DNA from: Magnolia sinica
Lineage: Eukaryota; Streptophyta; Magnoliopsida; Magnoliales; Magnoliaceae
NCBI RefSeq assembly: GCF_029962835.1
Contig: NC_080575.1
Coordinates: forward strand, 40,214,336 to 40,278,335
Length of the DNA stretch: 64,000 nucleotides
Reading direction: 5' to 3'
In this document: positions 45,262 to 57,967 of the stretch, in pieces
Position numbering within the stretch: the stretch's first letter is position 1
Layout of the letters: the number at the start of each line of letters is the position of its first letter
Notes under the pieces: generated by a model
The model's input: the letters and a program-made list of their open reading frames with translations, nothing else
What the model was told of the DNA's origin: nothing
Databases searched by the model: none
Program-made: the position numbers and the translations under genes

Positions 45262-45742
45262 TGTAAGCCTTGTATCATAGTCTGTACCATTTTGTAGGCT
45301 TCCACGGTCCTTCCGGCCGAATTCCGGTAACCCTCGACCCGTATCCGACGTTTACGCATGATCCTAAGTCGAGTCCCATATATCAGAGTCCACTCGACTT
45401 GAAACCTGTACCCTAGTGACCACGCCGTCCCGCGGTTCCAATAACGTGACTCGCGCACCGATCTGATACCTAGGCCAGGAGATGTGGGCCCGCGTTCATT
45501 CTGAAGAAAGCCACGCGTTGCGAATTTCGAGAGAATATCTATAAAATGTCACATCAAATCAAGTCAAGTACACTACTCATACCCCATGCCACCTCACCCT
45601 ATCCCAAGTACAAATGCCCATTCCCTTTTTTTCACAAGTCAACTCTCTCTCTCCCTACCCATCCCTCTTTTACCAAAAATTCAAACAAACCCATGCTTTC
45701 CCATTCCCATTCCTTACAACACCCATCTCATATCATCTCATC

Positions 45743-45791
<49 letters not shown>

Positions 45792-46608
45792 TTCTCAAAC
45801 CTCCCAAGCAACAAAAAATTCCAATGTCCAAGCTCTCCCTCTCAAAACAAGTGTGACCCACTTTTCCACTCTCTCATCTCCCATCTCAACCTTCCAATCT
45901 CCATCAACCTCCATCAAAATTGAAGGCAATGAGCATAGGAGTCCAAGGAGCTAAAGAAGGAGGCCGATAGGTGGGTGATTCACCGTGAATTTCAATTTTA
46001 GGGCCCACTTGTTGTGGGACCCACATTGATGTATGCAATGTAGAGAGGGGCCCATAGTGGCGGGGTCCCTCTATCTCACCGTTTCTCTCCCTTTCTCTAT
46101 CTCTCTTCCTCTCTCTCTCTCTCTTGTATGGATGGTGTGTGTGTGTGTCCCATCATGAGTAAGTATTTCATCCATGCCGTCCACCGAGTGGGCCCACATG
46201 GCAATCCGTTTGGACGGACCCAAATGATGGGAAACACAATTATCAGCTTGATCTAAGAGTATGGTCCACCTGATGTGGGGCCACCGTGTTGCGTAGGGCC
46301 ATCCAAACTGTCCATTCATGTGGGGCCTACCAGGAAGGAGGTACCCCTTTCATCCAGGCCGTCCAGCGTCCCTGGACACTGGACGCTGCCTGTTGCCATA
46401 TCCCACACACACACACACATATATATAATAACATATTGTATATATAATATTACATAATATAATATATTATAGTATATAAATAAAATACTATGGTGGGCCA
46501 CTTCCACGTGGGACCCACCTTTAAAGTATAGATCATCACCGTCCAGATGGGTTTGGACAGTGGAATCTGGGCTGCCTTATATATATTATTTATATATACA
46601 TCTTTTAT

Positions 46609-46641
<33 letters not shown>

Positions 46642-46652
46642 ACATTTAGGTG

Positions 46653-46956
46653 GGCCACTCCCTCGTGGGACCCACCTCTAACTGTGGTATATCAACCTCA
46701 TCCAGATGGATCTGGACGGTGCATCTGGCAGCAACATGTATATATTGGATGGTGCATCTAGCGGCAACATGTATATATATATATATATATATATATATCT
46801 GTGGGCCCCACGTGAGACCCACCTTAGTTGCTGGCTGGCAGGCCACTCCCTCGTGGGACCCACCTCTAACTGTGGTATATCAACCTCATCCAGATGGATC
46901 TGGACGGTGCATCTGGCAGCAACATGTATATATTGGATGGTGCATCTAGCGGCAAC

Positions 46957-47000
<44 letters not shown>

Positions 47001-47040
47001 GTGGGCCCCACGTGAGACCCACCTTAGTTGCTGGCTGGCA
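46653..47040. repeat. 188-bp tandem duplication unique to the 3' LTR
   Basis: The block starting GGCCACTCCCTCGTGGGACC at 46653 recurs at 46841, almost unchanged, and ends TTGCTGGCTGGCA at 47040. The second copy differs mainly by a longer TA run. The 5' LTR has one copy. It creates long but meaningless open frames. Confidence 0.9.
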
Positions 47041-47524
47041 GCCAGCGTACCTATAGCAGTTATATAGCAGTTGTGTTTCCGCCAGCTGCTACCCGTACCG
47101 TGAGGTGAAATCCTCACCGTCCAGAGGTTGGATGGTGGGACTCATTTCTGGTGTTTGTGTTACATCTAAACCATCCATTCATATGGCGAGCTCGTCTCAG
47201 GGCTTGAGACTAAAAATAAGACAGATCCTATTATCAGGTGGACCACATTACATAAAACTGTGGGTTTGAACATCCACCATTAAAACCTTTAGGTTTCAAA
47301 ATTTGGACCATTATGATAGTTATTTTTCCTCTAAATCCAGGTCCTTGTGACCTTATGAATAGACTAGATGGGAAATAAACCCTATGGTGGGGCCCACTGG
47401 AATTTAAGTGTGGAAATCATTATCACTACTGTTAGATTTGGTATGGTCCAGTTGATCTTTTGATATGATTCATTTTTATATAATACTCTATATTGATAAA
47501 AAAAAAAAAAGAAGATGAACTATA

Positions 47525-47690
47525 TTGTGATCGGCCCATTTGACTCAGCCCATTTGACGTGGCCCATTCGACTCGGCCCATTTGAATCGGCCCATTTGAC
47601 TTGGCCCATCAATTCAGCCCGTTCAATTTGGCCCATTTGACTCGGCCCATTTGACTTGCCCATTGATTTGGCCCATTTGATACGGCCCAA
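47525..47690 (+). repeat. 14-bp GCCCATTTGACTCG-type array
   Basis: The counterpart of the array at 10917-11060, with units drifting around a 14-15 base period. Confidence 0.75.
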
Positions 47691-49184
47691 TATGATATAT
47701 ATATTGGCCCGTGAGTGAGGCCCAATGTGATGCATATATACCCCATAAGTAAGGCCCATGATGATGTATATTAGGCCCTTATATAAGGCCATGGGCCCAT
47801 TATTTGATTGGCCCTATGAGCACTACTCCTTGGGAGCAATGTTGGTTAAAGGACCACATTGATGGATAGTGATGGTTAGACGTCCAGATTGTGGGCCTTA
47901 TTAGGCCCTTTCTCATCATTCTCTAATGGGTTGACCCAAACGCTTGGGCCCCATTGATTTTACTCCATCATCGGCCGCCATCTAGGGACCCTGCCTTGCG
48001 TCAAGGTTGAGTATCGACTGCCGATACTGGCTACCGTTGTCAATTATGAGTTTGTGACAGCATAACATCATGATACATGCCTATACGCATCTCTGTATGT
48101 TTGTTATAAGATGTGATTGGTTATTGCATATGCCATAGTGTAGGTCGCTTTTGGGACTCCCTGATAGGCGGAGTTACCCCACATGAGCACATGATATGCG
48201 CAGGATTGATGCATGATTGGACTGCGATACTCATGCACATTTGCATTTGTGTGATTGTGATTACTGTGTGCCCTAACAATATCAGGGCTATGGCCTCCAC
48301 AGACACATCGTGGGTGGCCGGATTGGATACCAGAAATACTGTTTCTAGCATCGGGACACCATAGATGTCCCTGGGTGAAAATCCCTAAACCCGATGGTAC
48401 AAGAGGATGACTCTAGTCGAGACCGAGTGGATACATGTAATGACCCGAAAATTTTCTTGCAAAGACCCGAGTACTACCTCAAATTCCTTAGAAGTTAAAT
48501 GTGGGTTAATTAGCATTAAACTCAATTGCTTATGAAATTAGCACCAATCACTTTAAATTTGATCTGCAAGACTCAAAACCTGTAGAATCGTTAGCGCTAT
48601 GTTACCCTGAAATCTAGAATTCAACGCTAAATCCAGTTGCTCTCGGGAGTACTTGAAAACTTTGTATCGGACCTGGACCACGCGTCGAAAGTCTAATAGC
48701 GATGATCTTAGACAATTATGATCACCTTGTTGGGCTTGACCATCACCTCAAAAATCAAGTCCAGATGATGTCCTGAGTCGATTTGCTTGAGTCCGGAGTA
48801 AAGAGTGTGAGAAAGGTAAGAAATTAAATATGAATTTATAAAATCTGAGTCGTGTCGCTTGCATGACGATTTTAAGCAATCTAACCGTTAGATTCTGACC
48901 CAAATTTACCCTCGGATCAGGGAAAATGGCCCAGGCATGTCATAGTGCTTGTGGACCTAATCGAGTTTCGGTGATCGTTGAATTGAGTTTGGTCCGCCAC
49001 GGCTGATTTGTAAATCCGATCGATACAAAAACTCAGCCTGACCTAGATCCATGGTCAGTGAGCTTAAGTCCGACCGCACGTGGAAAAGGGACCACCAAAA
49101 GCGCTTCGTTGGATCGAAATAACCCCGATTTAGTTATAACCTAAGTATACCTTGGCCCTGGGGCTATTTTCATTAATTTTAGGC

Positions 49185-49193
49185 CTATATAAA
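49185..49193 (+). promoter_or_regulatory. TATA box of the solo LTR
   Basis: CTATATAAA in a GC-poor context, followed by purine-rich leader-like sequence (AGAGAGAGG near 49250). Inferred promoter of the LTR. Confidence 0.5.
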
Positions 49194-50394
49194 GACCTTA
49201 AAACCCTCACTCTCAAATTCCATACGAATTTTCTAACCCTAGCTAAAAGAGAGAGGAAAAGAGAGAAAATGAGAGAGAAGTTAGTGAATCATCTTGAGAA
49301 TCTTCCCTGTTACTCTGCGTCTCTAAACCATCACTTCTGAATTGTTATTCCAGTGATTCTAAGTTCATTCTTGGGTAAGTCAATCAAACCCTAGTCTGTT
49401 TTGGAGCTTAGAATAGTTTAAGTGTTGATGTAGTTCATTTTATTCATGCCTTCAGTTTTCTAGTCGCCGTTGCCGGAGACTTATCGTTTGAATCTGATCT
49501 GTTGCGCACTTCCTGGTTAAGGTGCGGACTGTATTCGTATAGGTTAATGTCAGATAATGGTTTATTATTGTTGTGGGTGCAATTTCACATGCCAAATGCG
49601 ATGTTCATTTTACGTTCTTAATATATATGAGCTATATTGAGATTTGTGTATTCTATGTATATGTAGAAAATATCGTATACGTATGAAATACGAACATGTG
49701 TTTGCCATGATTAATTGTCGTGTATTTGTGCTAGTTGTATGTGTGTCAACTCCTTGGCAAAAGGAATTGTCCAAATGTGTGTTATCACCAACATACGTCA
49801 TGTAAGTTGGAATATGTAGTCTAAGTGTTTGTTGAAATGTTTGAATGATCAAGTGTGTAATATATTATCCTGTTTACGGACGTTGAGAAGAGATTCTCAA
49901 CTATCCTATTGGTGTGTATGATTTCCTACATGCGGTTTACATTCTTTGTTGTTTAAATTCAAGCACTACTTATGTGTAAATCCATGTTAAGTTGGTATTC
50001 ATCAAATGCTCACATACTGTATGATTAGAATTGTTGATCCATTACTGTTCTAAATTATTAGTATGAATATCTGTTATGATTGAAGATGTTTAGGATTATG
50101 AAATAGTCCAGGGAATCGGTAACAAACCTTGAGTTCGTGGCCGAGGTTGTTTTTGCCATGTAGGACGTGTTTGACGAACCCGAGTCGTATTAGGGTTATC
50201 AGTAGTGGTTTGGCCACACGGAGTGTTTGCGCACTCTATGTCATTCAACTCAACGTGCGCTCATGCTAGTCGAATTCGTCAAGTAACCCGATTGTCCCGG
50301 TGGATGTACACCATGTATAGACACTACTGTTTGAATCTAGGGTACTAAACTTACCAATGCAATCCCGTTAATCATTGTACCTAGATCCGCTAAG

Positions 50395-50690
50395 ACTCAT
50401 GAGCCGGGCATGGTGGTATGAGACACCGTGGTCGAGCTGTCGGCCTACGCTGGGGTGACGAACCTCCCCGTAGTGACCAATGAGCACACTAGACTCGTGA
50501 GCCGATTATAGTGGTATGGGACACTATATTTGTGTCGTCGGCCTACATTGATTGGTGACGAGCCCATTGTAGTGACCTCAAGCATACTTTGATACTACAT
50601 TGAGGCGACGAGCCTTAGGGTAGTAACTAAGGTATGATACGTATGCATTGATTGGTGACGAGCCCTTTGCAGCGACCTAGAACCATATGA
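50395..50690. repeat. Degenerate tandem repeats in the solo LTR
   Basis: Units containing GGTGACGAGCC, CATTGTAGTGACC and GTGGTATGGGACAC recur at about 75-80 bases and in shorter versions (for example near 50455, 50560, 50605 and 50655). Confidence 0.65.
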
Positions 50691-52417
50691 TCGAATGAGA
50701 TCGTCTAGGACTGACGACCCTAGAATGGATCACTGTATGGGAGTTGATATAAGGAAGGTACCTTAGCTTCCCAATCCTGCTGTATAAAAAGGACTAATAA
50801 TAACTTGGTAATCATGTTCATGCACCGCATTGCATGTGAGTTGGCGTCGTTGGCACTGCGGGAGATTGTCATGCGTACCGTAAGACGAAGACGCTTAGGG
50901 AATGCAGGCGAGAGCATGCATCATTTCTACATACATCATTGCATTAACAAGAGTAATTAGGATGTGTTTGATTGTATTGCCTTATCATTACTGCTTAATT
51001 GATTTAATAACATGTTAACTTTTACCGTATAGTTCCACAGAGTTGATCACTCACTCCCACATTCTGGGACGGTGTTTCAACACCAACCAGACTCTGTCTC
51101 AGATGCAGATAATGATGCAACCCTCGAGGCAGAGCAGGAGTATAAGGATAACGGGGACGCGTTTTCTTTTATGCAGTTCTCAGGCGGGTTCATATGAGCC
51201 GTGTCCTGATCTACGGGGATTCTGGGTTTTCTTTTGTAATAAATAATTTCATTTTGATACTTGTATTTTGAAGACAAACACTTGTAATTATGACCTGGCA
51301 GAGCATACATATCACAGGGACTTGCACATGTACACATATATTTCTTTAAGTCTTCTGCTTTCGACTTTCACTTGTCCCTGAATTATGTTTGCAGTTTGTC
51401 GTAATCTATTCCATGTTTTATGCACTCATACAGACAACATACATCCATCATTGCATATGTTGCATAAGTAATGTTTTGAAACTCGGGAGCTGAGTTATGC
51501 TCGACCCCTGAATTTCAGGGCGTTACAATACATAAGTGAACGAGGACCGAATACCAGGAGGCCGCATCTCCCACTTTGTCATGGTCGGTTGGAAAGGAGT
51601 GTGGCCTTAGCCGCCCGAGCGTAAGGGGCATTGCTAAGTTGAGTTTGACCAGCTCATGAATGAGTCCGCTATCGACATGCCGGATAAGTATTGGAAGACT
51701 ATTGGCCAGGTAGATAGTGATGTTTCTTACGCTCACTTGGGCTATGCGCCTGGGAAAGGGGGAGTGTCATTTGGAGTGTACTAAACCCCGATGATTATCC
51801 AGAATGAGAACTGTACTGATATTTGATATGTGGATTTGGATGAGAATTGACATGCTTGACTTGCATCTCACATCGCATGGTCTTGATATGGTCGATAACA
51901 TTCATATCTTGGACCGCATAGCCTTGGTACGGTTGATTGCATTCATGTACTCATCAGCATGATTCTGCATTACTCTAGCATTGCATTCTAAGCACGTTCA
52001 TACTACGCACACACTTACACCACCCTCTAAGCTTTCTATATGCTTACGCACGATTGATGCATGCAAGTGACGCCAAGACGCAGTCGTAGCCTCACCGCAG
52101 TAGGAGCGTGCAGTCGAGCTTCTGGAGTTTCTGTTATTATCATTATCTTGTATTTCTCTTCATATGCATTGTACTCAAAGTTTTTTATCATAGTGGATTT
52201 TATGATGGTGTTCTTGTGGTTATTGTTCGTGAGTTATGCTTATAATTATGCTTATACTAAATCAAAATCATGTTTGAAATCCTCCTTATAGGATTCCAGG
52301 ATTGGAACCTGGTGTATGGGTGCTGGGAGCCGAGAATGGGGTACTATGGAGGCTGTCAGTTTCAGATTCGGTGATCGAGAATTTTGTGAGTCCAGTTTTC
52401 GAGTTTGGGGTGTGACA

Positions 52418-53369
52418 ATACGAATTAAATACAACATTAGACTAATCACATGGTCCAAATAGACAAGGAGTCTCAATGGCATTCACAAGATGTCATTTTA
52501 TAGCATGAAAAAGAAGAATAAAGATACGGAGCAACGATATGCTACAATATCCAGTGATCCATCAGAATATGCCATGAAAGAATGAAGGATTGTCTAAGGT
52601 TCTTTGTCATCTTGGACTCCATGCATGCTAAACTGTGTAACAACACCCTCATGTGACAAAAGACCCCCAAATCCTAGAAGAGAACCATTTTCAAGACAAA
52701 GCAACATTATTTCATTTAACAACTTCTAAAAACAATGAGACATCCGATACAAACAAATACCAATGATTCAAGGATCTCTATCTTTAATGACTAGTAGAGG
52801 AAAATTCCTTCTTAGATGCGATAATTAAATCACAACTTCCATCAATCATGGATCTCTTTCATGATCAAAATGTTATAAGATAACAATTTACACTGAACCT
52901 TGAGAGTCTCTTTAACAGTATCTATGACAGAAGTTATTATCAAATGATCTAAAATTTTCGTAGGCACTTTATCAGACTGGTTCGTTCAATCCCAAGTCGG
53001 AATACCAGCCCATAAGATGTACAAGGATTGGGCTACTACAAAAATGTCTGGATCACTTGAACATGCCATATAGCAAACCAAGCAGTTGTTTAATAGACAC
53101 ATGGAGATCTAGCAGAAGAGAATAGTCATGGATTAGTGAACGAAAATCCAAATCAAAACACCATTTCATATTAAATGAATGGTTAAATACCAAGTGGTCG
53201 GCACCAATTGCAGTATCAAGGTCTGTAGGGTTGGGAGTATCATTCGCAGATACGGATACCATACTCTCCGTAGAGTCTTTATAGACCCCTAATAAGGCAC
53301 CAAAATGTATCAAGTGGGCTAGCCTCCATCTGAAACATGCTATAAATTAAAGAATGTAGCCGAGATACA
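52418..53369. other. Unassigned AT-rich sequence right of the large Gypsy element
   Basis: Starts with the right target duplication ATACG. It may continue the older minus-strand LTR interrupted at 8853. No gene or clear repeat is seen. Confidence 0.35.
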
Positions 53370-53870
53370 ATCTTCTACCATAGCGTCCTCAGATGATCTG
53401 GGCGGTTGCCAGTGGCAGCGTATCATTGGACAAAGTCAATCACGTCCTCACCCGAATATTGAGTAATTGCTTTGAGCTGCTCGTTTCTTACCACTATAAT
53501 ATGGTCGTTGAAGCGCATAGTGAACATCTCCTCAAGGTTTACCCACGACTGTAGGACATTAGCTGGAAGGGAAAGGCATCCAGCTAAGGCATGCATGGAG
53601 GCTGCCAGAGAGAAGGGGCCACATTTGAGTAAGCAACCCTCTAATGCAACACCCTAAGCCCTGATCATCGGTTCATATGTGATGAGATGATCAATAGGCA
53701 ACTGCTTGCCCTTGAGCAGCCAATTGGGGACTTTAGGCACTTGGACCTTGGAAAAGGTTTGAGAATAAGGAGGTTGTGGCATTGTAACCACTAGTCTTCT
53801 AAGGTTCTTTGCATGAACCTCAACAAAATACAGTGCTAGTATAGTATACAAATTGAAGGAAAGGCAAGTA
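53370..53870 (-). pseudogene. Gag-like relic of a retrotransposon
   Basis: On the minus strand an open part encodes MPQPPYSQTFSKVQVPKVPN then WLLKGKQLPIDHLITYEP. After a stop, in a nearby frame, comes LAGCLSLPANVLQSWVNLEE, then MFTMRFNDHI and EDVIDFVQ before a stop. The pattern W-NLEEMF-MRFND...DFVQ-Y resembles the capsid region of plant Ty3/Gypsy gag proteins. No RT or LTR could be linked to it. Confidence is moderate because no diagnostic motif is intact. Confidence 0.5.
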
Positions 53871-56800
53871 AAGGCAGCCTCCTTGAAAAGTCAGTAAAGG
53901 AAGCGACAATGGTGCATCTGTTCTGAGTGTAGGCTACTGTTATGCTTGTGAGCCTCTGCAAGTTCATCTTCGAGTTGGTCCATCAGCCTTGGCGATGTGA
54001 GAACAACACTCCTCTATTTCAGGATGTACTAGTACGGGCACTCGTTGTCAATGCCCTTCTCTGATTGGACCTGTCAAATCAATGAAATAAGTCGCCAAAG
54101 ACAGCCTAGAATGTAGAATCAACAAGAGACCTGGGTAGCCTTTCCTCATCATGGACCACAGCCGTGCGAATGTGGGCCACATCTTGAGATTTATAAAACC
54201 CCGTCAATACGCGGATTAAAAAGATCCACCTAGATCTAAGTGGATCAAAAAGATCAGCCCATTGTGAAAAAAAATACAGCAACAGAAGCTGCACTGGACT
54301 GCACTTCATTTACATCTTCTGGAGGGATTTCTCACTCATTTCTTAAAGGATTTAGATTACCTTGGGCTCTATTGTGTAGCACTTCAAAAGATCTACACAA
54401 TGTTCTGTCCCAATCAGATCTATAGATTTCAAATGTTAGAGACCATAATCAAAACTCTTAGACTACATAATTTTGAATCTGCATTAGTGAAGTTTTTCCC
54501 TGATTTGCACCTAACCAAGCATCAATTATTAACATATCTTTCAAACAATTATTATAATACATATATTATCGGCCCATCGAATTAGCTTTCCAATGATATA
54601 TCGATCTCAAGATTTGGCCCACTGAGCATGGAGATCCGTGGTCCACAATGATGAAGGGTCTGGCTTAAAACAATAGTCACTGCTTTTATAGCTTTCCCAT
54701 TCCAGGAAAATTCTTCAACGAATTCCGGTTTCCCTCACATTCTCTGGAAGATTCTGTAATTAGCACTCTTTAAGCATGGTTTAGGAAGGGTTGCAAGAAT
54801 TCATCAAACACTTAAGAGAAATTGCACATTTGCCCCAGAAATAGTGAGATCTCAATAACACCTTTATCTAGCAGCTTTCATGAAGAATCCTATCCGAATA
54901 ACCTTATCCCTAATATTAGGCAATTGCAATTTTCTCCTTACATCCTAGGATTGAGAGTGAAACAACTAATTTTTCCAATACCTGTCAAATTACCCTATAA
55001 CTAGTCATTTTGCAGGAATGTCATTGACAAGTTCTATAAATAAATGAGAAGTTCCCAGATTCCAAGCCTTTTGATCAATTCTAATGTGCTAAGACTCTTA
55101 TACATAAAAGAGAAAGGAAAGAAAAGAGAATAAATGAGAGAATTACAAAGAAGAAGGAATTAGAACAGGAGTTGGACATTGAAGACTCGAGGGAGAGAGC
55201 CTACAGGAGCTTGGCTTGGGTATTTCAGTGCAGGATTTTATTTTGACTAAACTAATCTCCCTTGAAAAAGAGGAAGATCTGAAGCCAAGTACAAAAATAA
55301 AGGCCCCCTGCATCAAAACATTGATAACTTTCCATTTCGTTCTCCTTTTATCATCCTTTAATTTTTTATTGTTATCTAGTTAATGTAATATTGATATACA
55401 TGCAATCAAAATGTCGGGTGAAGGAAGGTGCCTAATCCCTTCTTCCTTCATAACCAGATCCTTTACCGATGGATCTATGGATTTACCAAAAGATTAGAGT
55501 TATAAGATGATCGATTTGTTGTAGTTCTAGATCTCTACACAACAAGCACCTAAGAGCAAATGGTGACCCACATTGAATTCTCATTCGAGTGATTCCGAGC
55601 CGATCGCACCCGTCGATCGGGTCTTGGGCATGGTCACAAGTCTGAGGATTGTACTGGGGAGTTCAGGATCCAGCTCCAATTGGGATAGAATGTAAGATCA
55701 AAAGGCATTGCCATCTCATTCCTTTGTTGTATTATAGCAATTTGTCAGTTTTGTGCTTGTTTTCCCTTCCTTCCTTTTTTTATTTTTTGTACTCTCATCA
55801 AATCCTCTCCATCTCCCTTTCCTTCATTTCTACAACCGATTTGGGTAAAGAGACATAAGTGGCATTCCAAGAAATCCATTGAAGTTGGAAGAGTTTTAGT
55901 GGATTGAGCAGATTGCAATGGATTTAGACTGCCAATATAGGCGGATAAAAAAGATCTGCCCATTCCTACAATTGGTTCAGCCATAAATTGAGAGATTGGA
56001 GCATGGATTTACATGTATTTCAATGTTGAGAAGATATTCTAGTGATGATTCAATAATCTTGTAGTGATTTTTATCTTTTTTGTCTAGGTTTTTGAAGAAA
56101 TCCAACATCGCCAGAGCCCAGCAACGTAACATTTGGCTTGTGGGAATTTAGTATGAAGACGAGCAATGACAACAAGAAGACTTGACGATTTAAGTTATTT
56201 TGGTTGATCTAGACCTGTGCTCGCATTGCCACATCTTATTGTAATTGTGAAAACCCAAAGATAGTGGAAAAAGCGCATCACACCTTGCATTGCATCCTTG
56301 CATTCAGTGAGGACTAAGTGACCTAGGAAACAAAGTCCGTGGAAGGTATCCCACTACGTTTTTTATGCATGTGTGGCTCCCCATAGGCGCACCTACTGAC
56401 ATGTACCAGAATCATGTTTGTTTTTAATAGGGATTTATATTTAATTAAAATTTATTTATTTTTTACTTTTTATAACAGCATATCGCTAACTATGATCACG
56501 ACTCAGCCAAAATTTCCAAGTAGACTCGGCTCCACTGAGTTTTGTATGTGAGTTTGAGTCCACTCTCTTTGAAAAACTCTACTCATGCTAGTCGAGTCAA
56601 CTTTTTTGAGTTTTTAAACCATGTTTCAAACTGATTTACATTGAATATTTTAGTCACTTCAATAGTGCATCCAAACAGAACCACCCACCCTAAAGGATAG
56701 GGATGAGCATCTATTTATAAGCTATGGTCGTACATCAAAAGACAACATTACATCAGTGGTCATTCATCCAAATCTTAGAAAGATAATAAACCAAAACTAT

Positions 56801-57639
56801 TCTACACATATTCTAGAGTTTTGAAATGCTTAAGAGAGTTCTACACCCTATTACAATGGTATAACTTCATATAAATTTGACAACTCTACAAGTATAAGAA
56901 TTATCTTTGTACAAGTTGGGCATCATCACCATAATTTCCTAATCAATACAAAGTGAAGCTTTTGAGAGAAGGAAAGAGAAGGAAAAAAAAAAAGGAGTAT
57001 CCAAGTTGGTGGCGTACCACTCTCCTGACAGGGCGTAGTCCGAGATCCAGTTCTCCCCAATGCCCTACGAAAGAAACATAACAAAAAAAAAAAGGCTTGA
57101 ACTACTGTTCAAGCGAAGTTCGTTGGGCCATTCATGCTTAAATAGTTTATTTTGCTTCACCTGGCTGGTCCACTGGGATCTGAACAATGAATTGTGGGGG
57201 TTGATCCACTTAAGTAACCCTTGAGAAAAAAAAATAAAAAATCATCAATTTGATCAAGATGAGAATGTCCAATTAAGCCGAACTCAAGGATATGGCCCAT
57301 TGCTGTTGGACCCATTAGACGAGCATCCCCGATTTCAAACACATGTGATAGTAGCATCCCTGGTGAAATTACAGTCCAGCATCCAGCATGTGCATGGAAG
57401 CCTCCCAACAACCTCAAGCTTTACGAAAAAAAATCGCCTATATCTGGCATCCTCTGGAAAATGGTTCAAAACGCAATGAGGCCCACTTCAAACTGCAAAA
57501 GAGTTTGTTTTTCCTATATCATGACGAAGGTTCATTCCACATGTGGCCCCATCTACGCCCACTTTCAAAGACGATCTGATGATTTCATGGTTGCATCAGG
57601 TTGACATCTGGTATCAAACTTCCCCCACAACTTTTATCT
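53871..57639. other. Unassigned intergenic sequence with a possible old LTR
   Basis: No gene recognised. A plus-strand TATA-like CTATAAATAAATGAG at 55033 and LTR-like sequence up to about 55580 suggest an old LTR, but its ends could not be defined. Short A-rich runs occur near 56985 and 57080. Confidence 0.3.
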
Positions 57640-57716
57640 TGAATCATGACAGCAGAACAGGATTAATGTATCCGACCTCAATTAGTTAGGATAAGGCTTT
57701 AATGATGATGATGATT
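57640..57716 (+). mobile_element. Au-SINE-like 3' end relic
   Basis: CCGACCTCAATTAGTTAGG, ATAAGGCTTT and an ATGATGATGATG tail match the conserved 3' end of the plant Au SINE family (CCGACC...TTGGGATAAGGCTTTG plus trinucleotide tail). The tRNA-like 5' part is not recognisable, so this is a truncated or decayed copy. Confidence 0.55.
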
Positions 57717-57967
57717 GGAACTGTCCTTGTTCTGGATGCTTTGCTATATATATGCCACAGTTAAGGGTGATTCTGACCATCACAATTCGCATGTGGAAAA
57801 AACTGAATGGCGGAATTTGAAGTCCCAGTCTAAGTGGAATGGAGGAAACCTGTCAAACCAGCTTCAAGTGGCGACTGAGCTCATTTCTTCAAGTTATGGC
57901 CAGCCATCGGCCATACCACTGAATGTAGCAACCGTCCATGCGACCATTTGTGTTTTCCAAAAGCTCT

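Larger units (their letters stand above)
48436..51527 (+). mobile_element. Solo LTR of another Gypsy-like family (3.09 kb)
   Basis: The block begins TGTAATGACCCG, ends GGGCGTTACA and has perfect flanking ATACA duplications (48431-48435 and 51528-51532). There is no second LTR or interior. The plus orientation is suggested by the TATA box at 49185. The unoccupied site is visible in the sister LTR at about 11806-11830 (GTGGATACATGAGCG). The family differs from the surrounding elements. No gene is present. Confidence 0.88.
8854..52417 (+). mobile_element. Tekay/Del-like Gypsy chromovirus split by later insertions
   Basis: The element starts TGTAAGGCCCG and ends GGGGTGTGACA. It is flanked by ATACA on the left (8849-8853) and ATACG on the right (52418-52422), a 5-bp target duplication with one mismatch. 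It contains in order the 5' LTR, primer site, gag, protease, reverse transcriptase, RNase H, integrase, chromodomain, polypurine tract and 3' LTR. A CACTA transposon (15441-43155) breaks pol, and a solo LTR (48436-51527) sits in the 3' LTR. Its LTRs differ by eye far more than those of the element nested inside the CACTA, so it is the older insertion. All reading frames are broken. Confidence 0.85.
45262..52417 (+). mobile_element. 3' LTR of the large Gypsy element, with a solo LTR inside
   Basis: It runs from TGTAAGCC to GTGTGACA. Without the inserted solo LTR and one TSD copy it is about 4.06 kb, against 3.84 kb for the 5' LTR. About 190 bp of the excess is a local tandem duplication (46653-47040). 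It shows the same block order as 8854-12697, with clear divergence at the start. CT run at 45744-45787. No gene. Confidence 0.85.

Noticed and set aside
46650..47117. Overlapping open frames of about 100 codons on both strands with YIYIYIY runs
   Set aside because: They are produced by TA microsatellites inside the duplicated LTR block.
55560..55680. A tRNA primer site (AAATGGTGACCCACATTG) of a Tat/Athila-type element
   Set aside because: The match to a known primer site is weak, no gag follows, and the nearby gag relic lies in the opposite orientation.
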